A stretch of 64,000 nt of DNA, taken from NCBI GenBank assembly GCA_000514715.1, contig AZWL01000011.1, forward strand, positions 158-64,157, given 5' to 3'. This stretch comes from Streptomyces sp. CNH099 (GTDB lineage: Bacteria; Actinomycetota; Actinomycetes; Streptomycetales; Streptomycetaceae). The notes under the pieces are model-generated. The model made no database searches and was not told the DNA's origin. It saw only the letters and a program-made list of their open reading frames with translations. The position numbers and the translations under genes were made by a program. Below, in pieces: positions 8,808-18,473 of the stretch (within the stretch, counting starts at the first letter, position 1; every line of letters starts with the position of its first letter).

Positions 8808-9303
8808 GCCCCGAAGCGGCGATCGCCTCCCGCATGGTGGTGGCCGCACGCGCGGCCGCCGCGTGCGCCGCGCCCGGAGGGCGGCGGCTTCCGCGCCGCG
8901 CTCGGCGCGGTGACGGCGTACGGGCGCGGCAAGCCGCCCCGCGGAGAGCGCCTCGCCCTCCACCACCCCGCAGGACGCGACCGAAGCCGCGCCGCCTTCC
9001 CCGTACGACGGCCGCCGGGCGCGTGTGCCCCGTGCCGCCCCGCGTACATCCGACCGCCGGGCGCGTACGTCCCATACCCCGCGCGTACGACCCTCGCCAG
9101 GCGCCCAGGCCCGCGCCGTGCGTACCGCCGACGCCCGAGGCGTACGGCGCACACCGCACAACCTCCGTACGTCCGGGGGCGACCAGCAGCGGACGCGCAC
9201 GCATACGACCGGGCCACCGCGCACGTACGCCCATGCTCCGCGCGTACAACCCGCCCCCGCGCCTCCGCCGCCCGTACATCCGGTACGGCCCGGCCGGCCC
9301 GGC
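8808..9303. repeat. 496-base intergenic region rich in GTAC
   Basis: No supported gene lies between the sigma-factor gene and the convergent regulator. From about 8915 to 9290 the tetramer GTAC, mostly as CGTAC, recurs about a dozen times, far above chance for 400 bases. All six frames give Arg/Pro-rich translations without domains. A small hairpin (GCACGCG/CGCGTGC, 8846-8866) may end sigma-factor transcription. Confidence 0.45.
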
Positions 9304-10752
9304 CTACGCCGGGGCGACCAGCAGCGGGCGCGCCCGCTCCCGCAGCTCCGCCACCATCGGCTCGTCCCCGTAGGGCTCCAGCCGCGCCAGCAGGTCCTTC
9401 ACGTACTCCGTCGTCCGCGCCGACGAGATCCGCCCCGCGACCTCCACCGCCCGCGTCCCCTGCGCGCACGCCGCGTCCAGGTTCCCCGACTCCAGCTCCG
9501 CGACCGCCGCGACGATCAGCCGCAGTCCGTGCGAGCGCACGAACGCCTCCGTCGGCCGCGCCAGCGCCTGTTCCGTGAACCGCCGCACCTGCCGCGGCAC
9601 CCGCAGGTCGCGGTAGCACTCGGCGGCGTCGGCGGCCAGCCGGTCGTAGGCGTAGAAGTCGAGCCACGCCGGGTCCGGGTCGCCCTCGCGCGCCCGCTCC
9701 AGCCAGCTCTCCGCCGCCGCCAGGGCCGTCCCGCACGACGCCTCGTCCTGCGCGCGGGCGTGCGCCCGCGCCTCGACGAGGTGGAAGAAGCTCATCGTGC
9801 GCGCCGTCGCCAGCCCTCTGTTGCGCTCTATCGCGGCCTGGGCGAGGTCCACGCCCTCGTCGGCGAAGCCGCGGTACGTCGCCTGCAGCGACATCGACGC
9901 CAGCACGTACCCCCCGAGGGGCACGTCCGCGGCCGCCCGCGCGAGCCGCAGCGCCTGGATGTAGTACCGCTGGGCGGCCTCCTGCTGCCCCGTGTCGAAG
10001 GCCATCCACCCGGCGAGCCGCGTCAGTTCGGCGGTCGCGCCGAACAGCGAGCGCCCCACCTCGTCGGTGTACGCGCCGAGCAGCAGCGGCGTCGCGTCGA
10101 CGCGCAGGCACTCGGGCACCATCGACGCCCGCCAGTCGCCGCCGCCGTACTTGGAGTCCCAGCGCCGCGCCTCCTCCGACGCGTCGCGCAGCTTGGCGAC
10201 GTCGCTGTGGCCGACGCGCCGCGGTCCTGAGCCCTCGTCGGCGGCGGGCGCGTGCCGCGGGTCGACGCCGTCGAGGCCGCGGGCGACCGAGCCGTCGGCA
10301 GGCGTGATCAGCCAGCGGGAGGCGGGCGTCGCGTACGCGCTGACGGCGAAGGAGCCGGCCAGGCTCTGCCATATGCCGCCGCTGCCCGCGCGCCGTCCGG
10401 CGAGGTCGAGCCGGTACAGCTCGGTGGCCGAGCGCACCGCCTCGCCCACGTCGCGCGGGAAGGCGAGGCCGACCTCGGGGGCCGGGTCGGTGTCGGCGAG
10501 GCCTATCTCGTGCAGCGGCACGGGGCGGCCGAGCTTGCCGGCGATGGCGGTCGCGATCAGGTGGGGCGCGGCGCCCTGCGGCACCATCCCCTTCGTCACC
10601 CAGCGGGCGACAGAGGTCTTGTCGTACCGAAGGGTCATGCCTCGCTGTGCGCCGAGGTCGTTGACCCGGCGGGCGAGTCCGGCGTTGCTGATCCCGGCGA
10701 GCGCGAGCATATGGCCCAGCTTCTCGTTCGGCCCGCGTGGCGTCCTGGACAT
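9304..10752 (-). CDS. XRE-type HTH regulator with TPR-like repeats
   Basis: A 482-residue protein: N-terminal HTH (about 5-75: [22 protein letters not shown], then [12 protein letters not shown]) followed by a long all-helical TPR-like region (about 230-480) with pairs such as [19 protein letters not shown] 10752 is preceded by GAGGGG at good spacing. Proteins of this shape act in Streptomyces as developmental regulators; it recalls the sporulation-associated ORF1590-type protein of S. griseus, but I could not check this. It is divergent from the PP-loop gene at 11442, across a long intergenic region. Confidence 0.75.
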   Translation of the reverse strand: MSRTPRGPNEKLGHMLALAGISNAGLARRVNDLGAQRGMTLRYDKTSVARWVTKGMVPQGAAPHLIATAIAGKLGRPVPLHEIGLADTDPAPEVGLAFPRDVGEAVRSATELYRLDLAGRRAGSGGIWQSLAGSFAVSAYATPASRWLITPADGSVARGLDGVDPRHAPAADEGSGPRRVGHSDVAKLRDASEEARRWDSKYGGGDWRASMVPECLRVDATPLLLGAYTDEVGRSLFGATAELTRLAGWMAFDTGQQEAAQRYYIQALRLARAAADVPLGGYVLASMSLQATYRGFADEGVDLAQAAIERNRGLATARTMSFFHLVEARAHARAQDEASCGTALAAAESWLERAREGDPDPAWLDFYAYDRLAADAAECYRDLRVPRQVRRFTEQALARPTEAFVRSHGLRLIVAAVAELESGNLDAACAQGTRAVEVAGRISSARTTEYVKDLLARLEPYGDEPMVAELRERARPLLVAPA

Positions 10753-11441
10753 GCACACCCCTCGACCACCGACGGCTCCCGTCCGGCGGGTGGGGATCCG
10801 GCCGGGCTGCATATGCACCCAGCGTAGTTCGCCGGATCCCGACCGTTAAGAGGAATGTTTCCGGATGGCGGGATTGCAGCGCGCGTGCTCCGGGGTCGTG
10901 TGGCGGTGCGCCGTACGTGCGCTCTGCCCGCGAAGGGCGGCACACGCTTGGCTGGTTGTCCGTGGGTCGGCCCGCCGAGTCTGGGAAACCGGCGGGCCTG
11001 GGGAACTCCGCCGTCTTTCATCCCCGCGGGCGGCGGCCTACGGTCCGGGGAGCGCGGGACGCTTCCCGGGCCGCACAAAGCAGGCCCGACGGCCCCGAGA
11101 CGGCCGGGATGACACCCGCAGAGATTGGCTGAATGACGCCCCTTGCTACGGGCGTAGAACCGGGCGTACGGGGCGGTTGCCCCGGAGTCCGGGCGCCCGG
11201 GCCGGGTTCCGGACAGCCGGGCCGGGCGCCCCCGCGGCGGTGCTTCCGGCCGCGCTTCCGGCCGCGCCGGGCAGACTCCGGCACGACCGCATCCCCTCAC
11301 ATGCGCCCCTCTCGTGGCAGCATGGTCCTGACGAAGCGGCAGTACGCCCTGTGCGTGGCGGAGTTGACGCCGATCGCCCGGCTCGCCCGACTCGCCTGGC
11401 ATATGCCGGTTCCGTCCCCAGTTGCCCACGAGGAGGCGCGC
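10753..11441. other. long divergent intergenic region
   Basis: 689 bases with promoters for the XRE-TPR and PP-loop genes. Open frames exist on both strands but have no ribosome site, and their translations are Arg/Pro/Gly-rich without domains. GC hairpins occur around 11190-11250 (GCCCGGGC-type repeats). I looked for a small lasso-peptide precursor before the PP-loop gene and found none. Confidence 0.4.
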
Positions 11442-13568
11442 ATGCGGTGGTTGGTGGGGTGGAGCAGTTCCGCCGCCGCGCCCTCGTTCCTCGACGGCGC
11501 ACAGACGGCCGACGACTACGACCTCCACCCCGTCGGCGCCCAACTCGTCTGGGGCGGCCCCGATCCGCTGTGGGCGGTCGGCGACTGGCGGCCGGACGAG
11601 ATCCGCGTCGTCGACATCGCACCGCTGATCCGGCTGGCGGTCTTCGGCGTCTGCGGCGCCGGCGACGAGCAGCTGCGCGTGGGCCTGCTCGCCGCCCGCG
11701 GCGGCGCCGTACGGCACCTGAGCGCCTGGTCCGGCGGGTACACCGCCGTCGCGCAGGTCGGCCGCCGCACCACCGTCCTCGGCGACCTGGCCGGCGCCCG
11801 TCCCGTCTTCCACACCGCCTGGGACGGCGGCACCGCGTACGCGACGGCCGCCCTGCCGCTCGCCGACCTCATCGAGGCCGAGCTGGACGTCCCCCACCTC
11901 GCTGCCCAGCTCGCCTGCCCCGACGTGCCGGAGGCCCTCGGCGACGGCACGCCGTACGCCGGCGTGCACCGTGTGCCGCCCGGGCACGCGCTCATCCTCC
12001 GCGAGGGCCAGAAGGAGATCACCGGCTACGAGCCGCGCGCCTCGCTCGCCGTCGCCGCGCCGTCGCTGGACACCGAACCGGCGGTGGAGGGCGTACGGGA
12101 CGCGCTGGTGGAGTCCGTACGGGCCCGGCTCGCCGCCCCGCGGCACGCGCCCGAGCCCGGCTTCGGCGGCCTCGACCCCGGCCCCGTGCCGGGCATGGGG
12201 CCCGCCGACCGGCGCGCCGCCCGCGGCCCGGCCCCCGGCATCGGCGCCGACCTCTCCGGCGGCATCGCCTCCGGCACCCTCGCGCTGCTGGCGGCCGGGC
12301 TGCCGGGGGTGCCCGGCACGCCGCCGGGGCTGGGTCCCGGGCAGGGCGAACGGCTGGTCGCCGTGACGTTCAACGACCTGACCGCGCGGGCCGACGAGGG
12401 CGAGCTGGAACGGGCCCGCACCATCGCCGCCAACCCGCGGCTGCACCACGTGGTGGTCGCGGCCGGCGAGGAGGCGCTGCCGTACGCGGACCTGGAGAGC
12501 ATGCCGCTGACCGACGAGCCCGGTCCTTCGCTGGTCGCCGCCGCCCGGCACCGGCGCCGGCTGGCCGCGGGCAGCGCCGACCACCTCGTGGGCGTCGGCG
12601 CCCGCGAGGTCCTCGACGCCCACCCGGCCCGGCTCGCTGACCTGCTGCTGGACCGCCGGCGGCGCTCGCTGCTGCGGCCCGTCACGGCGCTGGCGCGGGC
12701 GGAGGGGTCGGTGCTGGCCCCGCTCACGGTCTACCGCGCGGCCCGGCGGCTGGCCCGTACGCCGCACTGGGCGGGCATCTCCGAGGGCGCCGAGGCGCTG
12801 CTGGACGGCCCGGCGGGCGTGTCGGGCGCTGCGGGCGGGCCGGGCGCGGCGGGTGCGGCGGGGCGCGGGCGGGGCGCGCTCGACGCGTCGCTCGCCGCGC
12901 TGAGCTGGTGCCGGCCGGGGCCGGCCGCGCGGTGGCTGACGGGAGAGGCGCTGGCCGAGGTGTCGCTGCGGCTGCGGGGCTCCGCGGGCACGGCGAACGG
13001 CGACGGCACCGGCCGCCCCGGCGAGCGCCGCGCCGCCGCCGCGCTCGCGCAGTCCGGCGCCGACTACCGCGTCTTCGAGCAGGCCGCGGAGGTCCGCTTC
13101 CAGCGGTTGCACGCCCCCTTCCTCGACAACCAGGTCGTACGGGCCTGCCGCGCGCTGCCCGAGGCGCTGCGCGTCCAGCCCGGCGCGCGGGCGGCGGTGC
13201 TCGGCGCCGTGCTCGACGGCGCGGGCATCCGCGGCCTGCCGCCGGGCTGGGGCGCGACCACCGCGGCCGCGGCCGCCGCGGCGTCGGCCGAGCGGATCGG
13301 CCTGCGCCGCGCCTCGGCCCAGCTGGCCGACCTCTTCCACCGGCCGCTGCTGGCGGACGCGGGTCTGGTGGAGGGCCGGGTGGTACGCAAGGCGCTGCGC
13401 GCGGCGGCGGACGGCGAGGCGCTGCCGCTGGGCGGGCTGGCGGAGCTGGTGGCGGCGGAGCTGTGGCTGCAGCGGCTGATGCTGCGGCGCGGGTCGGTCT
13501 GGACGGGGGATGCGGCGCCGCGCCAGCGCGCGGTGGCGGGCGGGGTGCCGCCGCGGCTGCCGCTGTAG
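11442..13568 (+). CDS. asparagine synthetase-like PP-loop (lasso-cyclase-like) protein
   Basis: A 708-residue protein. The N-terminal ~200 residues resemble the class-II glutamine amidotransferase fold of AsnB but begin MRWLVGW, lacking the catalytic Cys2, so no glutaminase activity is expected. The C-terminal half carries the ATP-pyrophosphatase loop GADLSGGIASGTLALLAAG (about 267-285). Proteins of this type include lasso-peptide macrolactam cyclases (albusnodin-like) and stand-alone actinomycete paralogues. GAGGAGG five bases before ATG 11442 fixes the start. No lasso precursor or B protein is adjacent, so the adenylated substrate is unknown. The gene ends before a tandem repeat and a hairpin. 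Confidence 0.72.
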   Translation: MRWLVGWSSSAAAPSFLDGAQTADDYDLHPVGAQLVWGGPDPLWAVGDWRPDEIRVVDIAPLIRLAVFGVCGAGDEQLRVGLLAARGGAVRHLSAWSGGYTAVAQVGRRTTVLGDLAGARPVFHTAWDGGTAYATAALPLADLIEAELDVPHLAAQLACPDVPEALGDGTPYAGVHRVPPGHALILREGQKEITGYEPRASLAVAAPSLDTEPAVEGVRDALVESVRARLAAPRHAPEPGFGGLDPGPVPGMGPADRRAARGPAPGIGADLSGGIASGTLALLAAGLPGVPGTPPGLGPGQGERLVAVTFNDLTARADEGELERARTIAANPRLHHVVVAAGEEALPYADLESMPLTDEPGPSLVAAARHRRRLAAGSADHLVGVGAREVLDAHPARLADLLLDRRRRSLLRPVTALARAEGSVLAPLTVYRAARRLARTPHWAGISEGAEALLDGPAGVSGAAGGPGAAGAAGRGRGALDASLAALSWCRPGPAARWLTGEALAEVSLRLRGSAGTANGDGTGRPGERRAAAALAQSGADYRVFEQAAEVRFQRLHAPFLDNQVVRACRALPEALRVQPGARAAVLGAVLDGAGIRGLPPGWGATTAAAAAAASAERIGLRRASAQLADLFHRPLLADAGLVEGRVVRKALRAAADGEALPLGGLAELVAAELWLQRLMLRRGSVWTGDAAPRQRAVAGGVPPRLPL

Positions 13569-13604
13569 CGGGCGGCCCGTGCGTCGGCCACGGTAGGGCC
13601 CGCC

Positions 13605-13677
13605 ACTGACACCCGGCGCTGACACCCGGCGGCCCGGCGCTGACACCCGCCGCTCACACTCGCCGCTGACACCCGGC
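13605..13677. repeat. tandem repeat, unit GCTGACACCCGGC
   Basis: Five degenerate 13-base copies at about 13605, 13618, 13639, 13652 and 13665 (the third is displaced by 8 bases), in the intergenic region after the PP-loop gene. No coding role. Confidence 0.75.
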
Positions 13678-13699
13678 GCCGGTAAGGGCCCGGCGCCGG
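13673..13699 (+). terminator. hairpin terminator after PP-loop gene
   Basis: CCGGCGCCGG pairs with a second CCGGCGCCGG ten bases each side of TAAGGGC. It sits about 105 bases after the stop codon and immediately after the tandem repeats. Confidence 0.5.
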
Positions 13700-13805
13700 C
13701 GGTCGGCATCGGCGCATTCCGCCCGCCCCCGCCCGGATTTGGCGTCGACCCGGCAGGCCAGGGGATGATGGGGCCGACCCCTGGCGAGCCCCTGGCGGAG
13801 GTGGC

Positions 13806-15047
13806 ATGGCAGACGACTGCGACGTGCTCGTGATCGGAGCCGGCATCGTCGGCCTCTCCACGGCGTACGCGCTCACCCGGGCAGCCCCCGGCACCCGCGT
13901 CCTCGTCCTGGAGAAGGAGCCCGGGCCGGCACAGCACCAGACCGGGCGCAACAGCGGCGTGATCCACAGCGGGCTGTACTACCGGCCCGGCTCGTTCAAG
14001 GCGCGCTTCGCGGTGCAGGGCGCCGCCGAGATGGTCGGGTTCTGCGCCGAGCACGGGCTGCCGCACGCCGTCACCGGCAAGATCGTCGTCGCCACGGAGC
14101 GGGACGAGCTGCCGCGCCTGCACGCGCTCGCGCAGCGCGGCCGCGAGAACGGCATCCCGGTGCGCGAGCTGGGACCGGCGCAGATCACCGCGTACGAGCC
14201 GCACGTGCGCGGGCTCGCCGCGCTGCACGTACCGACGACGGGGGTGTGCGACTTCCGGGCCGTGGCGCGGAGGCTGGCGGAGCTGGCGCGGGACGCGGGT
14301 GCGGAGGTCCGGTACGACGCGGAGGTGCGGGTGATCGCCAGGCGCCCGGACCCGGGTCCCTCCCGCGCCCCCGGGGTCGCCGGGGTCGCCGGGGTCGCCG
14401 TCCGCACCGCCGCCGGCGACGTGATCCGCACCCGTGCCCTCGTCAACTGCGCCGGCCTGCACTCCGACCGCGTAGCCCGCCTCGCCGGCGACCGCCCCGG
14501 GCTGCGCGTCGTCCCGTTCCGCGGCGAGTACTACGAACTGGCCCCGCACGCCGCCGACCTCGTCCGCGGGCTCGTCTACCCCATCCCCGACCCCGCGTTC
14601 CCCTTCCTCGGCGTCCACCTCACCCGCGGCATCGACGGCACCGTCCACCTCGGCCCCAACGCCGTCCCCGCGCTGGCCCGGGAGGGCTACTCCCGTACGA
14701 GCCTCAGCCCCCGCGACGCCGCCGCCACGTTCACGTACCCCGGCAGCTGGCGCATAGCCCGCCGCCACTGGCGCTACGGCGCCGGGGAGCTGCGCCGCTC
14801 GTTCTCCCGCAGGGCGTTCACGGAGGCGGTGCGGCGGCTGCTGCCGGCGGTCGAGGAGGAGGACCTGCGCCCGGCGCAGGCGGGGGTGCGGGCGCAGGCG
14901 GTGCTGCCGGACGGGGCGCTGGTGGACGACTTCCGCTTCGCGTCGGGGCCGCGGACGATCCACGTGCTGAACGCGCCGTCCCCCGCGGCGACGGCGTCCC
15001 TGCCGATCGGCAGGGAGATCGCCCGCCGGCTACTCGACACCCTGTGA
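13806..15047 (+). CDS. lhgO: L-2-hydroxyglutarate oxidase
   Basis: A 413-residue FAD-dependent oxidoreductase of the DAO/GlpD fold. The N-terminal dinucleotide motif DVLVIGAGIVGLSTAYAL (about 6-23) is followed by the family signature QTGRNSGVIHSGLYY (about 46-60), characteristic of L-2-hydroxyglutarate oxidases. A C-terminal Ser/Pro-rich FAD-binding end (NAPSPAATASLPIG) is present. The enzyme oxidises L-2-hydroxyglutarate to 2-oxoglutarate, a metabolite-repair reaction. GGAGG precedes ATG 13806. A Gly-Val repeat (about 185-200) comes from a short GC repeat and looks like a local slippage insertion. Confidence 0.85.
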   Translation: MADDCDVLVIGAGIVGLSTAYALTRAAPGTRVLVLEKEPGPAQHQTGRNSGVIHSGLYYRPGSFKARFAVQGAAEMVGFCAEHGLPHAVTGKIVVATERDELPRLHALAQRGRENGIPVRELGPAQITAYEPHVRGLAALHVPTTGVCDFRAVARRLAELARDAGAEVRYDAEVRVIARRPDPGPSRAPGVAGVAGVAVRTAAGDVIRTRALVNCAGLHSDRVARLAGDRPGLRVVPFRGEYYELAPHAADLVRGLVYPIPDPAFPFLGVHLTRGIDGTVHLGPNAVPALAREGYSRTSLSPRDAAATFTYPGSWRIARRHWRYGAGELRRSFSRRAFTEAVRRLLPAVEEEDLRPAQAGVRAQAVLPDGALVDDFRFASGPRTIHVLNAPSPAATASLPIGREIARRLLDTL

Positions 15048-15103
15048 CCGGGCGGGACCGCCCCGCACCCCCCCCCGTGCCACTTCCGTAAAATATGTGC
15101 ACT

Positions 15104-15865
15104 GTGTCCGACCACCCCGATCAGCACGATCGTCCCCAGCCCAGGTTCCCCGACGGCCCCTCCCCCGCGCCCGCCGGGCCGCACCACGAGCGCCGCATCC
15201 GCTCTTTCGTCCCGCGCCGCAGCCGCGTGACCCTCGCGCAGGGCGCGGCGCTGCAGCGGCTCTGGCCGAAGTGGGGGTTCGACATCGACGGCGAGCACGT
15301 CCTCGATCTCGACGACCTCTTCGACGGCCTCCCGGTCGTACTGGAGATCGGCTTCGGCATGGGCGAGGCGACCGCCGAGATGGCCGCGGCAGACCCGGCC
15401 ACCGGCATCCTCGCCGTCGATGTCCACACCCCCGGCCAGGGCAACCTGCTGCGGCTCACGGAGCAGCGGGGGCTGACGAACGTACGCATCGGAAACGGCG
15501 ACGCCGTCATCCTGCTCCGCGAGATGCTGCCCCCGGCGGCGCTCGCGGGGATCCGGGTCTACTTCCCGGACCCGTGGCCCAAGAAGCGGCACCACAAGCG
15601 CCGGCTCATCCAGCCGGAGTTCCTGGAGCTGGCCGCGTCGCGGATGGCGCCGGGCGCACTGCTGCACTGCGCGACGGACTGGGAGCCGTACGCGGAGTGG
15701 ATGCTGGAGACGTTGGAGGCGTCGCCGTACTTCGAGAACGCCCAGCCCGGCGGCGGGTACGCGCCGCGCCCGGACTTCCGTCCGCGTACGCGCTTCGAGG
15801 GCCAGGGGCTCGGAAAGGGGCATGTCGTGAATGATCTGCTCTTCCACCGCATCGGCGATAAATAG
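15104..15865 (+). CDS. trmB: tRNA (guanine-N7-)-methyltransferase
   Basis: A 253-residue class-I SAM methyltransferase. Motif I is VLEIGFGMGEATAEMA, and the TrmB signature PDPWPKKRHHKRRL follows at about 160-173. The C-terminus TRFEGQGLGKGHVVNDLLF matches the family end with the conserved T-x-[YF]-E. It methylates G46 of tRNA in the cytoplasm. There is no ribosome site at ATG 15095 or GTG 15104. A -10-like TAAAAT (15089-15094) places a transcription start close to GTG 15104, so I prefer a leaderless GTG start; ATG 15095 is the alternative. Confidence 0.9.
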   Translation: MSDHPDQHDRPQPRFPDGPSPAPAGPHHERRIRSFVPRRSRVTLAQGAALQRLWPKWGFDIDGEHVLDLDDLFDGLPVVLEIGFGMGEATAEMAAADPATGILAVDVHTPGQGNLLRLTEQRGLTNVRIGNGDAVILLREMLPPAALAGIRVYFPDPWPKKRHHKRRLIQPEFLELAASRMAPGALLHCATDWEPYAEWMLETLEASPYFENAQPGGGYAPRPDFRPRTRFEGQGLGKGHVVNDLLFHRIGDK

Positions 15866-15905
15866 CCCGTCGCGCACGGCGGCGGTGACTGGCTAGGGTC
15901 GAGGG

Positions 15906-17267
15906 GTGCAGTACGAAGGCGCTCAGCTCATGTCCCGGCCGCGGGAGCCCGAGGGGTTCGGACCGCGGCCGGTGTACGGAGACGCGCCCGAGCAGCCGGC
16001 GGGAGCGTCCGAGCCCGCGGAGCCCTTCGAGCCGCCCGCATCCCCCGCCCCTGACCCGGACCCCGCCCCCGTCCCCGCCCGCCGAAGGTTCTGGCGCAGG
16101 AGGGGCCTGCGCATAGGCGCGGTGGCGACCGTACTGGCGCTGGCCGGCCTGGCCATCCTGGCGCTGGTGCGGGAGGAGACCGGCACGCGCGGGATGTTCG
16201 TCGGCGGCGGGCTGGCGCTGCTGCCGGTGCCGCTGCTGCTCGCGGGCTACCTCTGGCTGGACCGGGTCGCCCCCGGCCCCTGGCGGTACCGCGTCTTCGC
16301 GTTCTCCTGGGGCGCCTTCGCCGCGACGCTGGTCGCGATGCTGGCGAACACCTTCGCCGCCCGCTGGATCGCCACCGGCCTGCCCACGACGTCGTCGCGC
16401 GAGGCGGACCTGTGGGGGATGGCGGTGGTCGCACCGGTGGTGGAGGAGACGGCGAAGGCGGCCGTGATCCTGCTGCTGTTCCTCTTCCGCAGGCACTACT
16501 TCTCGGGCCTGGTCGACGGCCTGGTGCTCGCGGGGATCACCGCCACGGGCTTCGCGTTCACCGAGAACATCCTGTACCTGGGCCGGGCGTACGACGAGGA
16601 CCAGGCCTTCGGCGACTCCGGCCCGCTGGCCTCGGTGACCGTGACGTTCATCGCCCGCGCCGTCTTCTCCCCGTTCGCGCACCCGCTGTTCACGGCGATG
16701 GCCGGCCTGGGCCTCGCCATGGCCGCCCTGACCCACCCCCACCAGCGAATACGCCGCGCACTCCTGCCAGCGGCCGGCCTGCTCCTGGCGATCGCCCTGC
16801 ACGCCCTGTGGAACGGCTCGGCCGTGATGAACGGCTACGCCTTCCTCGGCGCGTACGCCTTCGTCATGGCCCCGGTGTTCGGGCTGCTCGTCTGGCTCGC
16901 GATCTGGTCCCGCGGCGGCAAGCTCCGCACCATACGCGACCAGCTACCCGCCTACGTCCACGCCGGCTGGCTGGTCCCCGCAGAACCGGTGGCCCTCTCC
17001 TCCCTGCGCGTCCGCAAGATAGCCCGCACCCTGGCGGCCCACGCCCACGGCGACGACGCCCGCCGCGCGGTGGCCGAGTACGAGCGCTCGGCGACAACCC
17101 TGGCCCTGCTCCGCGCCCAGGCCGCCCGCGGCCGCCCGGCCCCGGACTTCGCAGCCCGCGAACGGGCCCTGCTCACCACGATGTGGACCCACAAGTCCAT
17201 AGCCCAACCCGCCCTCACCAGAGCCGCCTACACCACCACCCCACCCCGCCCCCACCCACCCGCCTGA
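15906..17267 (+). CDS. PrsW-family intramembrane metalloprotease
   Basis: A 453-residue membrane protein with a cytosolic Pro/Glu-rich N-terminus (about 1-65) and eight or so hydrophobic segments. The PrsW catalytic signatures are visible: a Glu pair in VVEETAKAAVILLL (about 180-193), FTENILYLGRAY (about 218-229) and two His-containing helices (FAHPLFTAMAG and ALHALWNGSAV). In Bacillus the homologue cuts an anti-sigma factor; here the substrate is unknown. TAGGGT at 15893-15898 is a good -10 box seven bases before GTG 15906, suggesting a leaderless transcript; ATG 15930 is the alternative start. The Arg-rich C-terminal 110 residues are cytosolic. Confidence 0.82.
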   Translation: MQYEGAQLMSRPREPEGFGPRPVYGDAPEQPAGASEPAEPFEPPASPAPDPDPAPVPARRRFWRRRGLRIGAVATVLALAGLAILALVREETGTRGMFVGGGLALLPVPLLLAGYLWLDRVAPGPWRYRVFAFSWGAFAATLVAMLANTFAARWIATGLPTTSSREADLWGMAVVAPVVEETAKAAVILLLFLFRRHYFSGLVDGLVLAGITATGFAFTENILYLGRAYDEDQAFGDSGPLASVTVTFIARAVFSPFAHPLFTAMAGLGLAMAALTHPHQRIRRALLPAAGLLLAIALHALWNGSAVMNGYAFLGAYAFVMAPVFGLLVWLAIWSRGGKLRTIRDQLPAYVHAGWLVPAEPVALSSLRVRKIARTLAAHAHGDDARRAVAEYERSATTLALLRAQAARGRPAPDFAARERALLTTMWTHKSIAQPALTRAAYTTTPPRPHPPA

Positions 17268-17373
17268 CCGAACTCCACGGCACTCCCCCGATGTCAGACG
17301 GCCGTCCTACGATGCCGTCATCCCTCGCGGTGGCCCGCCCGCGCACGCGGGCGCAGAGTGAATGAGGAGTCCC

Positions 17374-18279
17374 GTGCCGAGGCATCCCAAGACCGCCTTC
17401 TTCGGCGAACCGCCAGGCGTGGAGGACGGCGACTGGTTCGCGTCGCATCGCGCCCTGTACGAAGCCGAGCTGCACCGGTTCAAGGACCAGGGCATCTCCG
17501 GCACCGAGAAGACGGGTGCGGACTCGATCGTGCTCTCCGGCGGCTACGCCGATGATGTCTACGGTGACGACGAGATCATCTACACCGGCGCCGGTGGTCG
17601 AGACCGCGACAGCCGCCTCCAGGTAGCAGACCAGCACATCGACACGCGTGGCACGGCGGCGCTGGTCGTCTCACAAGCCCAAGGGCTCCCGGTGCGCGTC
17701 ATCCAAGGGCTCGATATAAGACGGCGACGAGCAGAAGGCGGGTATCGCTATCGGGGCCTGTGGCAAGTTCGGGAACACTGGTTCACGATAGGTATCGAGG
17801 GTTTCCGAATATGCCAATTCAGGCTCACGAAGCTTCACCCAGGCGAACAGCCTGTACCCCACCCCGCAGCCCGGCCCGCTGACACCCCGACGGCTCTGGA
17901 AGAGCTGACGCGGGAGTACATCGAGCGGGAGCAGCGTAAGCGCGACTCACGAGTCGTACAGCGAGTGAAGGGGATCTACGACAACACGTGCCAGATTTGC
18001 GGCGAACGAATACTTGTTTCGCCCACCGGCGTCGCCTACAGCGAGGGCGCCCACATCCAGGCTCTTGGCAGACCTCACGACGGGCCGGATGTCCTCGGCA
18101 ACGTGCTCTGCCTCTGTCCGAATTGTCACACGCGATTTGATCGAGGTGCGCTGCAACTCTCCGACTCGTTGATTGTTATCAATGGACTAACGGGGGCCGA
18201 GCGTTCGCCACTCACGGTGCATCCCGACCACACCATAGATGTTACCTACATCCGCCAACACCGCTCCCGCTGGGCGTAA
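17374..18279 (+). CDS. SRA/YDG-HNH endonuclease, modification-dependent restriction type
   Basis: A 301-residue protein. The first half is an SRA (SAD/YDG) domain that flips modified cytosine (about 25-160; signature ADSIVLSGGYADDVYGDDEIIYTG with GGRD and QVADQ). The C-terminal half is an HNH nuclease (about 205-275; CQICGER, GAHIQALG, CPNCHTRF) with two Cys pairs for zinc. Streptomyces proteins of this design (Sco5333 type) bind 5-methylcytosine DNA and restrict it. AGGAG four bases before GTG 17374 makes it the likely start; ATG 17362 is upstream in frame. Base composition is clearly less G+C-rich than the flanks, suggesting acquisition. The 3' end overlaps the convergent small gene by 34 bases. 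No cognate methylase is adjacent, consistent with type IV action. Confidence 0.82.
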   Translation: MPRHPKTAFFGEPPGVEDGDWFASHRALYEAELHRFKDQGISGTEKTGADSIVLSGGYADDVYGDDEIIYTGAGGRDRDSRLQVADQHIDTRGTAALVVSQAQGLPVRVIQGLDIRRRRAEGGYRYRGLWQVREHWFTIGIEGFRICQFRLTKLHPGEQPVPHPAARPADTPTALEELTREYIEREQRKRDSRVVQRVKGIYDNTCQICGERILVSPTGVAYSEGAHIQALGRPHDGPDVLGNVLCLCPNCHTRFDRGALQLSDSLIVINGLTGAERSPLTVHPDHTIDVTYIRQHRSRWA

Positions 18280-18473
18280 CAGATCAGCGCATGGTCGTTG
18301 TCGCAGCCGTAGGGGTTCAGCCAGCGGAGGATTTCGGTGATCCGGGGGTTTGCGGCGTCTTCGAACACGCAGACGCTCAACTCGGAGTCACCGCGGAGGG
18401 ATTCTTGGCGGTAGATGGCCAGAAGGGCCTCGGCGGCGCCGCTGGGCGGGGTCTCGGTCACAATATTCGCCAC
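18246..18473 (-). CDS. small protein of unknown function
   Basis: A 75-residue acidic protein (begins MANIVTETPPSGAAEALLA, ends near HALICYAQRERCWRM) with three Cys. I do not recognise a family. It overlaps the end of the kinase gene by 16 bases on the same strand, which suggests coupled translation, and its last 34 bases overlap the convergent nuclease gene. The pattern kinase gene plus small protein plus XRE-TPR regulator hints at one accessory unit. Confidence 0.55.
   Translation of the reverse strand: MANIVTETPPSGAAEALLAIYRQESLRGDSELSVCVFEDAANPRITEILRWLNPYGCDNDHALICYAQRERCWRM

Noticed and set aside
8794..9279. Minus-strand frame in the GTAC-rich intergenic region.
   Set aside because: Arg/Gly-rich, no ribosome site, overlaps the end of the sigma-factor gene.
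10855..11132. Small plus-strand frames between the XRE-TPR and PP-loop genes, considered as lasso-peptide precursors.
   Set aside because: No Gly/Cys/Ser1-Asp/Glu8-9 ring pattern after a leader, no ribosome site.
13605..13677. Tandem repeat examined as a CRISPR array.
   Set aside because: 13-base units without spacers of constant length, no cas genes.
10635..14963. Very long open frame on the minus strand (over 1400 codons).
   Set aside because: It runs antisense to the PP-loop and lhgO genes and its translation is Arg/Pro/Gly/Ala-rich without domains; it is a by-product of G+C-rich third positions.
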